Shown here piece by piece: positions 18,267 to 26,892 of a stretch of DNA of 64,000 nt. This stretch comes from Tyzzerella sp. Lineage in GTDB: Bacteria; Bacillota; Clostridia; Lachnospirales; Lachnospiraceae. Under the pieces are notes generated by a model. The model saw nothing but the letters and a program-made list of their open reading frames with translations. It searched no databases and was not told where the DNA came from. The translations under genes were made by a program, and so were the position numbers. Positions within the stretch are counted from its first letter, which is position 1, and every line of letters starts with the position of its first letter. Location: positions 124,001 to 188,000 of the forward strand of contig JAFUOS010000013.1 in the NCBI GenBank assembly GCA_017472665.1, given 5' to 3'.

Positions 18267-19250
18267 ATGAAAAAGAAAATTACAATACTTTTATTGCTGG
18301 TTTTATGCATGGTTCTGATGGCTGCATGTAAAAAAGCGGAAGAAACATTTGAAGATGAACTTGTAGGGGAACCACAACAGGAAGAAGAACAGGTAACTTA
18401 CAAATTTGGTTATAGCTGCATTACGATGGATAATCCATATTTTATTAAACTGGAGACTTCCCTGAGAGATGCAGTGGAAGCAGAGGGACATACGCTGATT
18501 ACCAAAGATGCGGAGTCAAATTCGCAGCTTCAGAAAGAGCAGATTAAGGAGTTGATTGATGAAGGAATTGATGCTATTTTCCTATCACCAGTGGACTGGA
18601 TGGAGATTACACCGGCGATTGACATGCTTAACGAGGCAGGGGTGAAAATTATTAATATTGATACGCAGGTACAGGCATTAGACAAAGTAGATGCTTATGT
18701 GGGTTCAGATAATACCAACGCTGGATATTTGTGTGGACAGGATTTGCTAGAACGCCTTCCAGAAGGTGGAAAGATTATTATTGTAGAATGTCCGAATCGA
18801 AACTCTATCAACGAAAGAATCAAAGGTTTCGAGAAAGCAATTGCCAAGAATGGGTTCGAAGTAGTTGCCAGAATTGATGGTAAGGGTGATTTGGATGTGG
18901 CATTGCCAGAGGTAGAAGAAGTGTTAAAGAATAATCCGGACGTGGTGGCAATTATGTGTGGAAATGACCCGATGGCACTCGGCGCAGTGGTTGCAGCCAA
19001 TACAGTTGGGGTCAATGATGTCATCATATATGGGATTGATGGTTCTCCAGAAGTGAAGGAAGAAATTGTAAAAGAAGGTTCTAAGATTGTGGCAACAGTC
19101 GCACAATCGATAGAGGAGATGGGAAAAGAAGCAGTTTCTGTTGCTTTGAAAATTATGAACGATGAAAAATATGAAAGTGTTACCTATCTTGAGACTTTCT
19201 GGATTGACAAGGAAAATGTGGCCGAATATGGAACTGACACCTGGCAGTAA
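18267..19250 (+). CDS. Sugar ABC transporter substrate-binding lipoprotein (RbsB-like), orphan
   Basis: The signal peptide ends in LCMVLMAAC, so Cys21 is lipidated and the protein sits on the outer face of the membrane. Residues about 50-320 form the two-lobed periplasmic-binding fold of the Peripla_BP_4 group (FGYSCITMDNPYFIKL, DAIFLSPVDW, IINIDTQVQ, VAIMCGNDPMALGAV, IYGIDGSPE). Such proteins bind ribose, galactose or inositol. No permease or ATPase gene is beside it, so it either serves a transporter encoded elsewhere or acts as a sensor. Confidence 0.85.
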   Translation: MKKKITILLLLVLCMVLMAACKKAEETFEDELVGEPQQEEEQVTYKFGYSCITMDNPYFIKLETSLRDAVEAEGHTLITKDAESNSQLQKEQIKELIDEGIDAIFLSPVDWMEITPAIDMLNEAGVKIINIDTQVQALDKVDAYVGSDNTNAGYLCGQDLLERLPEGGKIIIVECPNRNSINERIKGFEKAIAKNGFEVVARIDGKGDLDVALPEVEEVLKNNPDVVAIMCGNDPMALGAVVAANTVGVNDVIIYGIDGSPEVKEEIVKEGSKIVATVAQSIEEMGKEAVSVALKIMNDEKYESVTYLETFWIDKENVAEYGTDTWQ

Positions 19251-19289
19251 TATATGGCAATTATATTTGGAAAGGAATACAGAGTGCTA

Positions 19290-19318
19290 AGATTGCGTGA
19301 TTTTCGCGCAATCTTTTT
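19290..19318 (+). terminator. Rho-independent terminator after the binding-protein gene
   Basis: AGATTGCG (19290-19297) pairs with CGCAATCT (19307-19314) before TTTTT. It lies inside a possible upstream extension of the next gene, which argues for that gene starting at 19380. Confidence 0.85.
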
Positions 19319-19379
19319 CTGTCTTTATACATCTTTTTTCTATGCAAAAAATGTCCTATCATGTATAATAAGAGAGGTA

Positions 19380-21089
19380 ATGACGACTAAAGTAAAGAAT
19401 CAGGAGAGCATGCAGATGAAGGAAAGAAAAGGATATCCTCTGCCACTTGGAGTTTCGGAAAAAGAAGGATATATCAATTTTTCTATGGCAGTAGAAAGTG
19501 GAAAAGAATGTGTTTTAAAATTGTATAAAAAGGATGCAGAAGAGCCAGAGATGGAGATAGCGCTTCCGGAAGCCGATGCGGTTGGTGAAGTACGTTTTGT
19601 TGCACTTCCTAAATCAAAGGTAAAAGGAATGGAATACAACTATGAAATTGGCGGAAATGTGTTTGTAGACCCATATGCAAAATCTGTGGTTGAAAAGGAC
19701 GATGTTCATGTGCGTGGCCGCGTTATGTTGGACAAATATGATTGGGAAGAAGACAAGCCTTTAGAGTTACCATATCATGGGGTGGTTGCTTATAGCCTGC
19801 ATGTCAAAGGATTTACGAAACATAGTAGTTCAAAAGTGAAGAAAAAAGGAACCTTTCAAGGTGTGATAGAAAAGATTCCATATTTACAGGAGCTTGGCAT
19901 TAATCAAATCCAATGTATGCCGATTTACAGCTTCGAAGAAGCAAAGAAATACAAAAACTATTGGGGATATGGAGATGCTTTCTGTTTTGCAGTGAAAAAT
20001 GCATACGCTGCTGGGAAAAATGCAGAGCGTGAACTCAAAGATATGGTGAAGGCATGCCACAAGGCAGGAATTGAAGTCGTTTTGAATCTGCCATTCGCAC
20101 AAAAAACACCAAAGCAACTGATTGTAGAGTGTCTTCGCTATTATGCGATGGAATATCATGTGGATGGATTTATCGTGAACCCATTTACTGCCCCGATGGA
20201 TAGCATTTCGTCTGACCCAATTTTAAAGAAAACGAAGATTTTACAGAATAAAGACGATTTTCAGTATGTCATGCGTCGCTTCTTAAAAGGAGACGAAGGC
20301 ATGATTGACGGTGTGATGTGGTGGCTCAAACAGCAGACGAGCATGAGCGGAAGTTGTAATTATATGACAAACCATACGGGATTTACACTGGCTGACCTTG
20401 TATCTTATGATGAAAAGCATAATGAAGAAAACGGAGAAAATAATCACGATGGGCCAGATTACAACTGCAGCTGGAACTGTGGCGTGGAAGGTCCAACCCG
20501 TAAAAAAGCAATTATCGAACTTCGCAAAAGACAAGTGAGAAATGCATTTTTCTTATTATTGTCGGCACAGGGGACTCCTTGTATTTTAGCTGGTGATGAG
20601 TTTGGCAATACACAAAAAGGAAATAATAACGTATATTGTCAAGATAACGAAATTTCTTGGTTGAACTGGAGAGGTTTAGAAAAAGAGAAAGAACTTTTTG
20701 CATATGTGAAGGCACTCATCGCCCTTCGAAAGAAATATACAATTTTGCATTTGGAAAAGCCACTTTTAGGCGTTGACCGGACAAGCTGCGGGGTTCCAGA
20801 TGTTTCTTACCATGGAGAAAGTGCATGGCAGGCACCAGTTGGCATGCAGAGCAGACAGCTGGGCGTATATTATCATAATGCGAAAGAAGAGGTATCTGAT
20901 TGCTTTGTCGCATATAATATGTATAGTGATGCACATTCGTTTGCACTTCCTACGCTGCCAAAAGGAAAGAAATGGTATCGCATTTTTACGACCGCAGACG
21001 CAGCCTATGATGGAAAAGAAAGCGTAGAGAAGAATCAAAAAGAAACAACTGTGGATGGAAGAACCATTGTTATGTTTGTTGGAAGGTAA
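19380..21089 (+). CDS. GlgX/pullulanase-like GH13 homologue, catalytic residues lost
   Basis: The start at 19380 (after GAGAGGT) is chosen because a terminator lies just upstream. The 569-residue protein aligns by eye with glycogen-debranching GH13 enzymes: CBM48-like N-terminus (YKKDAEEPEMEIALP), GVVAYSLHVKGFTKH, LQELGINQIQCMPIY, GFTLADLVSYDEKHN, QGTPCILAGDEFGNTQKGNN and NEISWLNW. The catalytic positions are altered. The usual GFRFD nucleophile motif is GFIVN, the acid region reads KILQN instead of a xxAEP motif, and the HD stabiliser in region IV is NHT. It therefore probably binds alpha-glucan without cleaving it. Confidence 0.85.
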   Translation: MTTKVKNQESMQMKERKGYPLPLGVSEKEGYINFSMAVESGKECVLKLYKKDAEEPEMEIALPEADAVGEVRFVALPKSKVKGMEYNYEIGGNVFVDPYAKSVVEKDDVHVRGRVMLDKYDWEEDKPLELPYHGVVAYSLHVKGFTKHSSSKVKKKGTFQGVIEKIPYLQELGINQIQCMPIYSFEEAKKYKNYWGYGDAFCFAVKNAYAAGKNAERELKDMVKACHKAGIEVVLNLPFAQKTPKQLIVECLRYYAMEYHVDGFIVNPFTAPMDSISSDPILKKTKILQNKDDFQYVMRRFLKGDEGMIDGVMWWLKQQTSMSGSCNYMTNHTGFTLADLVSYDEKHNEENGENNHDGPDYNCSWNCGVEGPTRKKAIIELRKRQVRNAFFLLLSAQGTPCILAGDEFGNTQKGNNNVYCQDNEISWLNWRGLEKEKELFAYVKALIALRKKYTILHLEKPLLGVDRTSCGVPDVSYHGESAWQAPVGMQSRQLGVYYHNAKEEVSDCFVAYNMYSDAHSFALPTLPKGKKWYRIFTTADAAYDGKESVEKNQKETTVDGRTIVMFVGR

Positions 21090-21746
21090 ATGATGAAAGA
21101 AAGACAGATAGGAATCAATACATTTACATTAAAGATGATTGCAATCGTGTCGATGCTGATAGACCATATCGGCGCAGTGCTGTTTCCTCAATACGAAATC
21201 TTTCGTATTTTAGGGAGACTTGCATTTCCAATTTTCGCATACACATTGGTAGAAGGATTTATGCATACACACGATGTGAAAAAGTATATGCTGCGTCTTG
21301 GCGCGTTGGCATTGATTTCTGAGATTCCATTTGATTTAGCGTTTAATGGCGCTATTTTGGAATTTGGACATCAGAATGTATTTTTTACTTTATTTTTAGG
21401 AATTTTGATGTTGTATCTCGCGCTAAGAGCACCGACAAACTGGCAGCGGGTGATAACCATTGTGGCAATGCTGGTTTTGGCAGACCTTTTGCGCACGGAT
21501 TATAGCAGCATGGGACTTTTGATGATTTTCTGGTTTTACCAGTTTCGCGAAAACAAGCTTGTAAAATACATTGGAATTGCTTTGGTTAATGTGCTTTGCA
21601 TGGGCGGCATCCAAATTTATGCGATTCTGTCGCTGATTCCGATTGCGCTGCATAATGGGGAACAAGGGCGCAAGTGCAAAGCGTTTTTCTACGGATTTTA
21701 TCCCGTGCATTTGCTTGTGTTGTATTTCATTTGCCTGTTAATGTGA
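21090..21746 (+). CDS. TraX family membrane protein
   Basis: The 218-residue protein has six to seven hydrophobic spans. LKMIAIVSMLIDHIGAVLFP, ILGRLAFPIFAYTLVEGF and GFYPVHLLVLYF are the conserved blocks of the TraX family (PF05857). TraX acetylates F-pilin in E. coli; chromosomal Firmicutes members are probably acyltransferases of unknown substrate. It starts directly after the GH13-like stop codon, so the two genes are likely co-transcribed. Confidence 0.88.
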   Translation: MMKERQIGINTFTLKMIAIVSMLIDHIGAVLFPQYEIFRILGRLAFPIFAYTLVEGFMHTHDVKKYMLRLGALALISEIPFDLAFNGAILEFGHQNVFFTLFLGILMLYLALRAPTNWQRVITIVAMLVLADLLRTDYSSMGLLMIFWFYQFRENKLVKYIGIALVNVLCMGGIQIYAILSLIPIALHNGEQGRKCKAFFYGFYPVHLLVLYFICLLM

Positions 21747-21756
21747 AAAATTTGTT

Positions 21757-21833
21757 GCGAGTGTAAGATGGATGAGACTCACAGAAAATATTTCATGCGA
21801 GTGTAAGATGGATGGGCTCACAGCAAAATATTT
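21757..21833. repeat. Two-copy 40-base tandem repeat
   Basis: GCGAGTGTAAGATGGATG begins at 21757 and again at 21797, and both copies continue with near-identical CTCACAG and AAAATATTT. The period is 40 bases, with two small differences between copies. It lies between traX and the DUF5662 gene. Confidence 0.8.
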
Positions 21834-21903
21834 GTTGCAAAGTGCACCTTGTGGTGGTGCAAATACAATTCAGATAAGAAATTATAAGAAAAGAGAAGAT
21901 AAG

Positions 21904-22434
21904 ATGAAAGCATGGCAGCATTTTTGTACAATTACACATCATAAAATATTAGTTGCGAAAGGGTGTTTTCGCGTTGGATTATATCGGCAGGGATTACTTC
22001 ATGACATGTCGAAGTATGGCTGGACTGAGTTCCGTGTAGGAGCGAAATACTTTCAGGGAACGCGCAGCCCAAACAACGCAGAGCGAGAAGAGGTAGGATA
22101 TTCTTCATCGTGGCTGCACCACAAGGGACGCAACAAACATCATTTTGAGTATTGGATTGATTATTCTACAGATGGAGACGGTAAATTAGCTGGGATGAAA
22201 ATGCCGGATAAATATATTGTCGAGATGGTTATGGACCGGATTGCGGCATCGAAGATATACATGAAAGAAAAATATACGGATCGAAGTCCATTGGAATATT
22301 ATAGCCCTAATAAGGATAAGATTATTTTGCATGAACATACGAGAGAGCTTCTAGAGAGGCTTCTTAATATGCTGGCTGAGAAGGGCGAGGACGAGACGTT
22401 CCGGTATATTAGGAGAGAAGTGCTGAAGAAATAG
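21904..22434 (+). CDS. DUF5662 family protein
   Basis: The 176-residue protein from ATG 21904 begins MKAWQHFCTITHHKILV and contains GLLHDMSKYGWTEF, SSSWLHHKGRNKHHFEYW and MPDKYIVEMVMDRIAASKIY, the pattern of DUF5662. The His/Asp-rich motifs (LLHD, LHHKGRNKHH) resemble HD-type metal phosphohydrolases, but the activity is not established. A longer reading from 21772 would run through the tandem repeat and is not supported. Confidence 0.8.
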   Translation: MKAWQHFCTITHHKILVAKGCFRVGLYRQGLLHDMSKYGWTEFRVGAKYFQGTRSPNNAEREEVGYSSSWLHHKGRNKHHFEYWIDYSTDGDGKLAGMKMPDKYIVEMVMDRIAASKIYMKEKYTDRSPLEYYSPNKDKIILHEHTRELLERLLNMLAEKGEDETFRYIRREVLKK

Positions 22435-22446
22435 TGGTGGCGAAGA

Positions 22447-22499
22447 AATATCCTGCAATACCCAAAGCTTTTCGTATAACTAGGGTATTACAGGATATT
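22447..22499. terminator. Long bidirectional hairpin between the DUF5662 gene and luxS
   Basis: Arms 22447-22463 and 22483-22499 pair over 17 bases with a single mismatch and a 19-base loop. It separates two converging genes. Confidence 0.75.
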
Positions 22500-22503
22500 A
22501 TAT

Positions 22504-22983
22504 TTACTCTGGATAGTATAACTGAGCATCTGTAATATTCAGAAGCACTTCGTTCAAATACTTCTTCGCCAGATATCTCGCCATCGGCAGATTCATATCT
22601 AAATAATTTCCGCAATCTTTTGCAGAAGCCCCAGGCACTTCATCATAAAAATCAGCAATAAACTGGAACAACTCAATCATAAGAGGAACGATATCTTTTG
22701 ACTCATAATCTCCTGCAAGCAAAAGATAGAATCCAGTACGGCATCCCATTGGTCCGAAGTAGATAATCTTTGCCCCAAATTCATTGTGGTTGCGCAAGAA
22801 AGTTGCGGCCAAGTGTTCAATGGCATGCATTTCAGCTGTATTCATAACTGGCTCATCATTAGGACTAGTCATTCTTAAGTCAAAAGTAGTAATCGTTTCA
22901 TTCCCAACAGGGTCTTTTCTCGAAACATATACTCCCGGTACTAATTTGATATGGTCTATTGTAAAACTTGTAATCTTTTCCAT
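22504..22983 (-). CDS. luxS: S-ribosylhomocysteine lyase
   Basis: The 159-residue enzyme cleaves S-ribosylhomocysteine to homocysteine and DPD, the precursor of autoinducer-2. The metal site HAIEH is at residues 53-57 and Cys124 in AKDCGNY is the third ligand. Cys81 in MGCRTGFYL is the catalytic cysteine, and the N-terminal FTIDHIKLVPGVYVSR is typical. Length is normal. It is monocistronic with a good promoter and an AGGAGG box; no pfs or other methyl-cycle gene is adjacent. Confidence 0.96.
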   Translation of the reverse strand: MEKITSFTIDHIKLVPGVYVSRKDPVGNETITTFDLRMTSPNDEPVMNTAEMHAIEHLAATFLRNHNEFGAKIIYFGPMGCRTGFYLLLAGDYESKDIVPLMIELFQFIADFYDEVPGASAKDCGNYLDMNLPMARYLAKKYLNEVLLNITDAQLYYPE

Positions 22984-23036
22984 ATACTTCCTCCTAAATT
23001 TTAGGCGTGTAGCCTTTGCTTAAACTGTACAAAGAT

Positions 23037-23065
23037 ATTATACAGATAACATTTTGATAAGACAA
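23037..23065 (-). promoter_or_regulatory. luxS: Promoter of luxS
   Basis: On the minus strand TTGTCT (23060-23065) and TATAAT (23037-23042) are 17 bases apart, with the start codon about 55 bases downstream. Confidence 0.65.
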
Positions 23066-23170
23066 GCCAAAACATATGCAAAATATGAGATGCATGTAAA
23101 TCCCATATAAAACAAGATGAAATCTGATTTTATATATGATATACTAACAGAGTACTTGGAGGAAAAGCGA

Positions 23171-23812
23171 ATGAAATTATACATAATCAGACACGGACAG
23201 ACCGATTGGAATCGAGCGCGAAAATTGCAGGGATGCACAGACATACCGCTCAATGAATATGGTCGTTACGTGGCAGAATTGACAAGAGATGGTCTCAAAG
23301 ATGTTCCGTTTGACGTTGCATTTACAAGTCCATTGTCTCGTGCAAAAGAGACAACGGAGATTATTTTAAAAGACAGAGATGTGCCGATTATCGAAGAAGA
23401 GAGAATTTTAGAAGTAAACTTTGGCGGTTATGAAGGAGAGGATTTCAGACTGGGAGATGAAAACCTGCAAAACTTTTTCTCCAGACCAGAACTCTATCAT
23501 CCAGTAAACGGCAGCGAATCCATGGAATCGATTGTTGAACGAACGGAAGCATTTCTGTCCGAATTGTATGCAAATCCAAAGTATCAGGACAGTACGATTC
23601 TAATTGCGACGCATGGAGCGGCGCTCAGTGGATTACTTTGCAACATCAAAAACTGGCCGATTGCGGATTTTTGGAAGGGCGGATTACATAAAAACTGTGG
23701 TTTCTCTATCGTGGAAGTGAAAGATGGAGTGCCAAAGATTTTAGAAGAAGCCATTGTGGCATATGATGAGGCAGAACTTGCTAAGAAAAAGTGGAAATCA
23801 AGCTGTAAGTAA
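23171..23812 (+). CDS. Histidine phosphatase family protein (phosphoglycerate mutase-like)
   Basis: Starting at 23171 after TTGGAGG, the protein has the phospho-acceptor motif IIRHGQTDWN with His8, TSPLSRAKETTEIIL, a Glu-rich LEVNFGGYEGEDF and the second His in ATHGAALSGLL. This is the cofactor-dependent mutase/phosphatase superfamily. Size (213 residues) and sequence suit a broad phosphatase such as CobC/PhoE types more than the glycolytic mutase. The substrate is unknown. Confidence 0.88.
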   Translation: MKLYIIRHGQTDWNRARKLQGCTDIPLNEYGRYVAELTRDGLKDVPFDVAFTSPLSRAKETTEIILKDRDVPIIEEERILEVNFGGYEGEDFRLGDENLQNFFSRPELYHPVNGSESMESIVERTEAFLSELYANPKYQDSTILIATHGAALSGLLCNIKNWPIADFWKGGLHKNCGFSIVEVKDGVPKILEEAIVAYDEAELAKKKWKSSCK

Positions 23813-23836
23813 TGTAGAAAATAAAGGAATAAAGCG

Positions 23837-25015
23837 ATGGAAAAAGCAATAAAAAGAGGGAAGGAAAAACTTATCGGCGCAGCCATTCTGATCATGCTGC
23901 TGATGATTTGCACAAGCTGTGCGCTTCTTGTGCCAAAGGAGGCACCGCCATATATGGAAATCCTTGTGGAAGATATAGTGTTTGAAGATAAGTTCTATTA
24001 TGAACAGCTTTCGGATGAAGATCAGATTGTCTATAAAGAGATTTATCAGGGACTTATGGATCAGAAGGAAAAAATCTATGTACATAGTATAGATGCAGAG
24101 AGCGTTAATAAAATTTTTGAAAATGTAATCTATGATTTTGCAGAGATTTTCTGGATAGACGGGACAGCCGTTTCGACTACCTTTGATGATACATATTATT
24201 CAGAATACCATACCGTGATAGAAGTGAATTACACGTATTCTGACGAGGAAAGAGCGCAGAAAGAGACTGAAATCGAAAGCGCAGTGACAGAAGTCATAAA
24301 TGGCATTCCATCGGAACTAAATGAATATGAAAAAATCAGATATGTATACGAATATCTGATAAACAATGTTTCATATGTAGAGGAGGCACCAGACAATCAG
24401 AATCTTTACAGTTCTCTGGTAAGAAAAGAAACAGTATGTGCAGGTTATGCAAAGGCAACGCAATATTTATTGAATCGACTAGGCGTCTATTGTACTTATG
24501 TGGTTGGCACCACTACAAGAGATGGTGAGACAGAAAACCATGCATGGAATATCGTGCGGTGCGCCGGAAACTATTATTATGTGGATGTGACATGGGCAGA
24601 TCCAATTGTCGATGAGGAAAATCCACTGGCAGTAAACGAGTTAGCTTATGATTATCTTTGCTGCAGCCAATCAGATTTGGCAGAAACCCATGTATTACAA
24701 GAGGGGTATGATTACCCAGCGTGTCATTCAGGAGACTTAAATTATTACCGTCTAAACGACATGTTTTATGAAACAGCAGATGAACAGCAGCTACTAAACA
24801 AATTACGCGCATCCATTGATGCAAAGGCGGAAAGTGTCGTATTTAAATTTGCGGATGCTGCATCGTATGAATATGGAAGACAATTGATGTTAGATAAATT
24901 AATGAACTCTGCAGCAGAATATTTGTGTAACAGATACCGATTAAATCAAGTGGAATATTACTATGCAGAGGATGCCGTACTTCATAAGTTTGCGGTGTAC
25001 TGGTCTTATGAGTAA
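23837..25015 (+). CDS. Transglutaminase-like lipoprotein/secreted protein
   Basis: The N-terminus has a basic stretch, a hydrophobic core and CTSC at residues 25-28, a possible though atypical lipobox. Residues about 150-260 form a transglutaminase-like core: Cys in KETVCAGYAKATQYLL (about 201), His in ENHAWNIV (about 235) and Asp in YYVDVTWAD (about 250), the complete Cys-His-Asp triad. Such extracellular proteins cleave or cross-link peptides or act on the cell wall. A further C-terminal alpha/beta domain of about 110 residues is not recognised. Confidence 0.85.
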   Translation: MEKAIKRGKEKLIGAAILIMLLMICTSCALLVPKEAPPYMEILVEDIVFEDKFYYEQLSDEDQIVYKEIYQGLMDQKEKIYVHSIDAESVNKIFENVIYDFAEIFWIDGTAVSTTFDDTYYSEYHTVIEVNYTYSDEERAQKETEIESAVTEVINGIPSELNEYEKIRYVYEYLINNVSYVEEAPDNQNLYSSLVRKETVCAGYAKATQYLLNRLGVYCTYVVGTTTRDGETENHAWNIVRCAGNYYYVDVTWADPIVDEENPLAVNELAYDYLCCSQSDLAETHVLQEGYDYPACHSGDLNYYRLNDMFYETADEQQLLNKLRASIDAKAESVVFKFADAASYEYGRQLMLDKLMNSAAEYLCNRYRLNQVEYYYAEDAVLHKFAVYWSYE

Positions 25016-25067
25016 AACGATAGTATTTTAAATGCAGTATTTATGGCACTGCGATTGTATCACTGTC

Positions 25068-25097
25068 TTGACGGGCATTGGAAAAAAGTGTTACACT
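25068..25097 (+). promoter_or_regulatory. trpS: Promoter of trpS
   Basis: TTGACG (25068-25073) and TACACT (25092-25097) are 18 bases apart. The remaining leader of about 25 bases is too short for a T-box. Confidence 0.55.
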
Positions 25098-25127
25098 TAG
25101 GAAAGATGAAATTTGGAGGAATGAATC

Positions 25128-26132
25128 ATGATTAACGATAAAAAAGTATTATTCAGTGGCATGCAGGCAACAGGAAATTTGACATTGGGAAATTATCTTG
25201 GTGCGCTCAAAAACTGGATTACATTGAGCGATGAATATGAATGTTTCTATAGTGTAGTAGATATGCACTCGATTACAGTAAGACAGGACCCTGCAACACT
25301 TCGTAAGAGAGCGAGAGCACTTCTCACACTTTACATTGCAGCTGGCCTTGACCCAGAAAAGAACTGCATTTACTATCAATCACACGTATCAGGACATGCA
25401 GAACTTGCATGGATTTTGAATTGCTACACATACATGGGTGAATTGAATCGTATGACACAGTTTAAAGACAAAGCAGCAAAACACGCAGACAATATTAATG
25501 CTGGTTTATTTACTTACCCTGTACTTATGGCAGCAGATATCTTATTATTCCAGGCAGATGTCGTTCCAGTAGGTATCGACCAAATGCAGCACTTGGAATT
25601 AACACGCGATATCGCACAGAGATTTAACGGAATCTATGGCGATGTATTTACGGTGCCAGAAGCATACATTGGAAAAGTTGGAGCGAAGATTATGTCTCTG
25701 CAAGACCCAACAAGAAAAATGTCGAAATCTGACGAAAATCCAAACGCGAGCATTTACCTTATGGATGACCCGGATACGATTATCCGCAAATGTAAACGTG
25801 CAGTGACAGACTCAGAAGCTCAGATATTATATCGTGATGAACAACCAGGCGTGAAGAACTTAATCGACATTTACAGCGCTTGTACAAACAAAACACCACA
25901 GGATGTTGTAAAAGAATTCGAAGGAAAAGGCTATGGCGATTTCAAAATGGCAGTGGGTGAAGCAGTGGTATCTGTGTTAAAACCGCTTCAGGACGAAGTT
26001 GCAAGATTGGAAAAAGACAAAGCGTATATTGACGGCATTATCAAGAATAATGCAGAAAAAGCAAGTTATTATGCTATGAAAACTTTAAGAAAAGTACAGA
26101 AAAAGGTGGGATTCCCAGAAAGAATTCGCTAG
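25128..26132 (+). CDS. trpS: Tryptophan--tRNA ligase
   Basis: The 334-residue class Ic synthetase has FSGMQATGNLTLGNYLGAL with TLGN as the HIGH motif, FQADVVPVGIDQMQHLEL as the specificity region, and RKMSKSDEN near residue 197 as the KMSKS loop. Length and motif order are those of bacterial TrpRS. It is monocistronic or co-transcribed with the SGNH hydrolase gene 20 bases downstream. Confidence 0.96.
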   Translation: MINDKKVLFSGMQATGNLTLGNYLGALKNWITLSDEYECFYSVVDMHSITVRQDPATLRKRARALLTLYIAAGLDPEKNCIYYQSHVSGHAELAWILNCYTYMGELNRMTQFKDKAAKHADNINAGLFTYPVLMAADILLFQADVVPVGIDQMQHLELTRDIAQRFNGIYGDVFTVPEAYIGKVGAKIMSLQDPTRKMSKSDENPNASIYLMDDPDTIIRKCKRAVTDSEAQILYRDEQPGVKNLIDIYSACTNKTPQDVVKEFEGKGYGDFKMAVGEAVVSVLKPLQDEVARLEKDKAYIDGIIKNNAEKASYYAMKTLRKVQKKVGFPERIR

Positions 26133-26151
26133 TAATATATAAGAGGTGGCA

Positions 26152-26817
26152 ATGATGATTTTTGAAAATATGGACCGAATCGTTTTTGCAGGCGATTCGG
26201 TAACAGATATGGACAGTGTAAAACCAGTAGGAGAAGGTCTTTTTGACAAACTTGGAAAAGGCTATGTCCGAATCATTGACAACATGCTGGCAGCAGTTTA
26301 TCCTGAAATCAAGGTTCGTGTTACAAATTCAGGAGTCTCAGGAAACACAAGTCGTGATTTACTTCAAAGATTTCAAAGAGATGTTGTGGATTTAAAACCA
26401 GACTGGGTTTCTATCTGTATTGGCATCAATGACGTGTGGCGTCAATTTGATACTCCGGCAATGACAGATGCACAGGTATTTCCAGATGAATATGAGAGTA
26501 ATGTGGAACAGATGATTACATCTGTGAAAGGTAGTGTAAAAGGAATCTTTATTTTATCTCCATATTACATGGAGCCAAATCGTGAAGATGCAATGCGTGC
26601 AAGAATGGACGAGTATGTTGCAATCTGCAAAAGACTTGCAGAAAAACATGGCTGTATTTTTGTTGACTTCCAGCAATTATATGAAGATTATTGTAAAGTG
26701 CGTCATTCAACATTTATTGCGTGGGATAGAGTGCATCCGAATACTGTAGGTGCTACACTTATGGCAAGAGCATTTTTAGATAAATGCGGATTTGATTATA
26801 ATCATCAATTGAAATAA
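26152..26817 (+). CDS. SGNH/GDSL hydrolase family protein
   Basis: GAGGTGG at 26143 fits a start at ATG 26152 or 26155. The protein shows block I FAGDSVTDMD (nucleophile Ser), block II SGVSGNTSRD, block III IGINDVW (Asn in the oxyanion hole) and block V WDRVHPNTVG (Asp/His). This is a complete SGNH esterase/lipase set in 221 residues without a signal peptide. The substrate is likely an acyl or acetyl ester, perhaps a carbohydrate acetate. It lies directly behind trpS. Confidence 0.9.
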   Translation: MMIFENMDRIVFAGDSVTDMDSVKPVGEGLFDKLGKGYVRIIDNMLAAVYPEIKVRVTNSGVSGNTSRDLLQRFQRDVVDLKPDWVSICIGINDVWRQFDTPAMTDAQVFPDEYESNVEQMITSVKGSVKGIFILSPYYMEPNREDAMRARMDEYVAICKRLAEKHGCIFVDFQQLYEDYCKVRHSTFIAWDRVHPNTVGATLMARAFLDKCGFDYNHQLK

Positions 26818-26818
26818 A

Positions 26819-26852
26819 CAGGAAGGGTTCGATTAGAACCCTTCTGTTTTTC
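26819..26852 (+). terminator. Rho-independent terminator after the SGNH hydrolase gene
   Basis: CAGGAAGGGTTC (26819-26830) and GAACCCTTCTG (26836-26846) pair around GATTA, followed by a T-run. Confidence 0.88.
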
Positions 26853-26892
26853 TCAACACTATTATAAATAATTATGTATCAAGGAGAGTACG

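Noticed and set aside
19254..19379. N-terminal extension of the GH13-like protein
   Set aside because: A rho-independent terminator lies inside it, and a ribosome binding site fits the start at 19380.
25016..25127. T-box leader for trpS
   Set aside because: Only 112 bases separate trpS from the previous gene and the promoter at 25068-25097 leaves a very short leader. No T-box sequence TGGNACC-like element is present.
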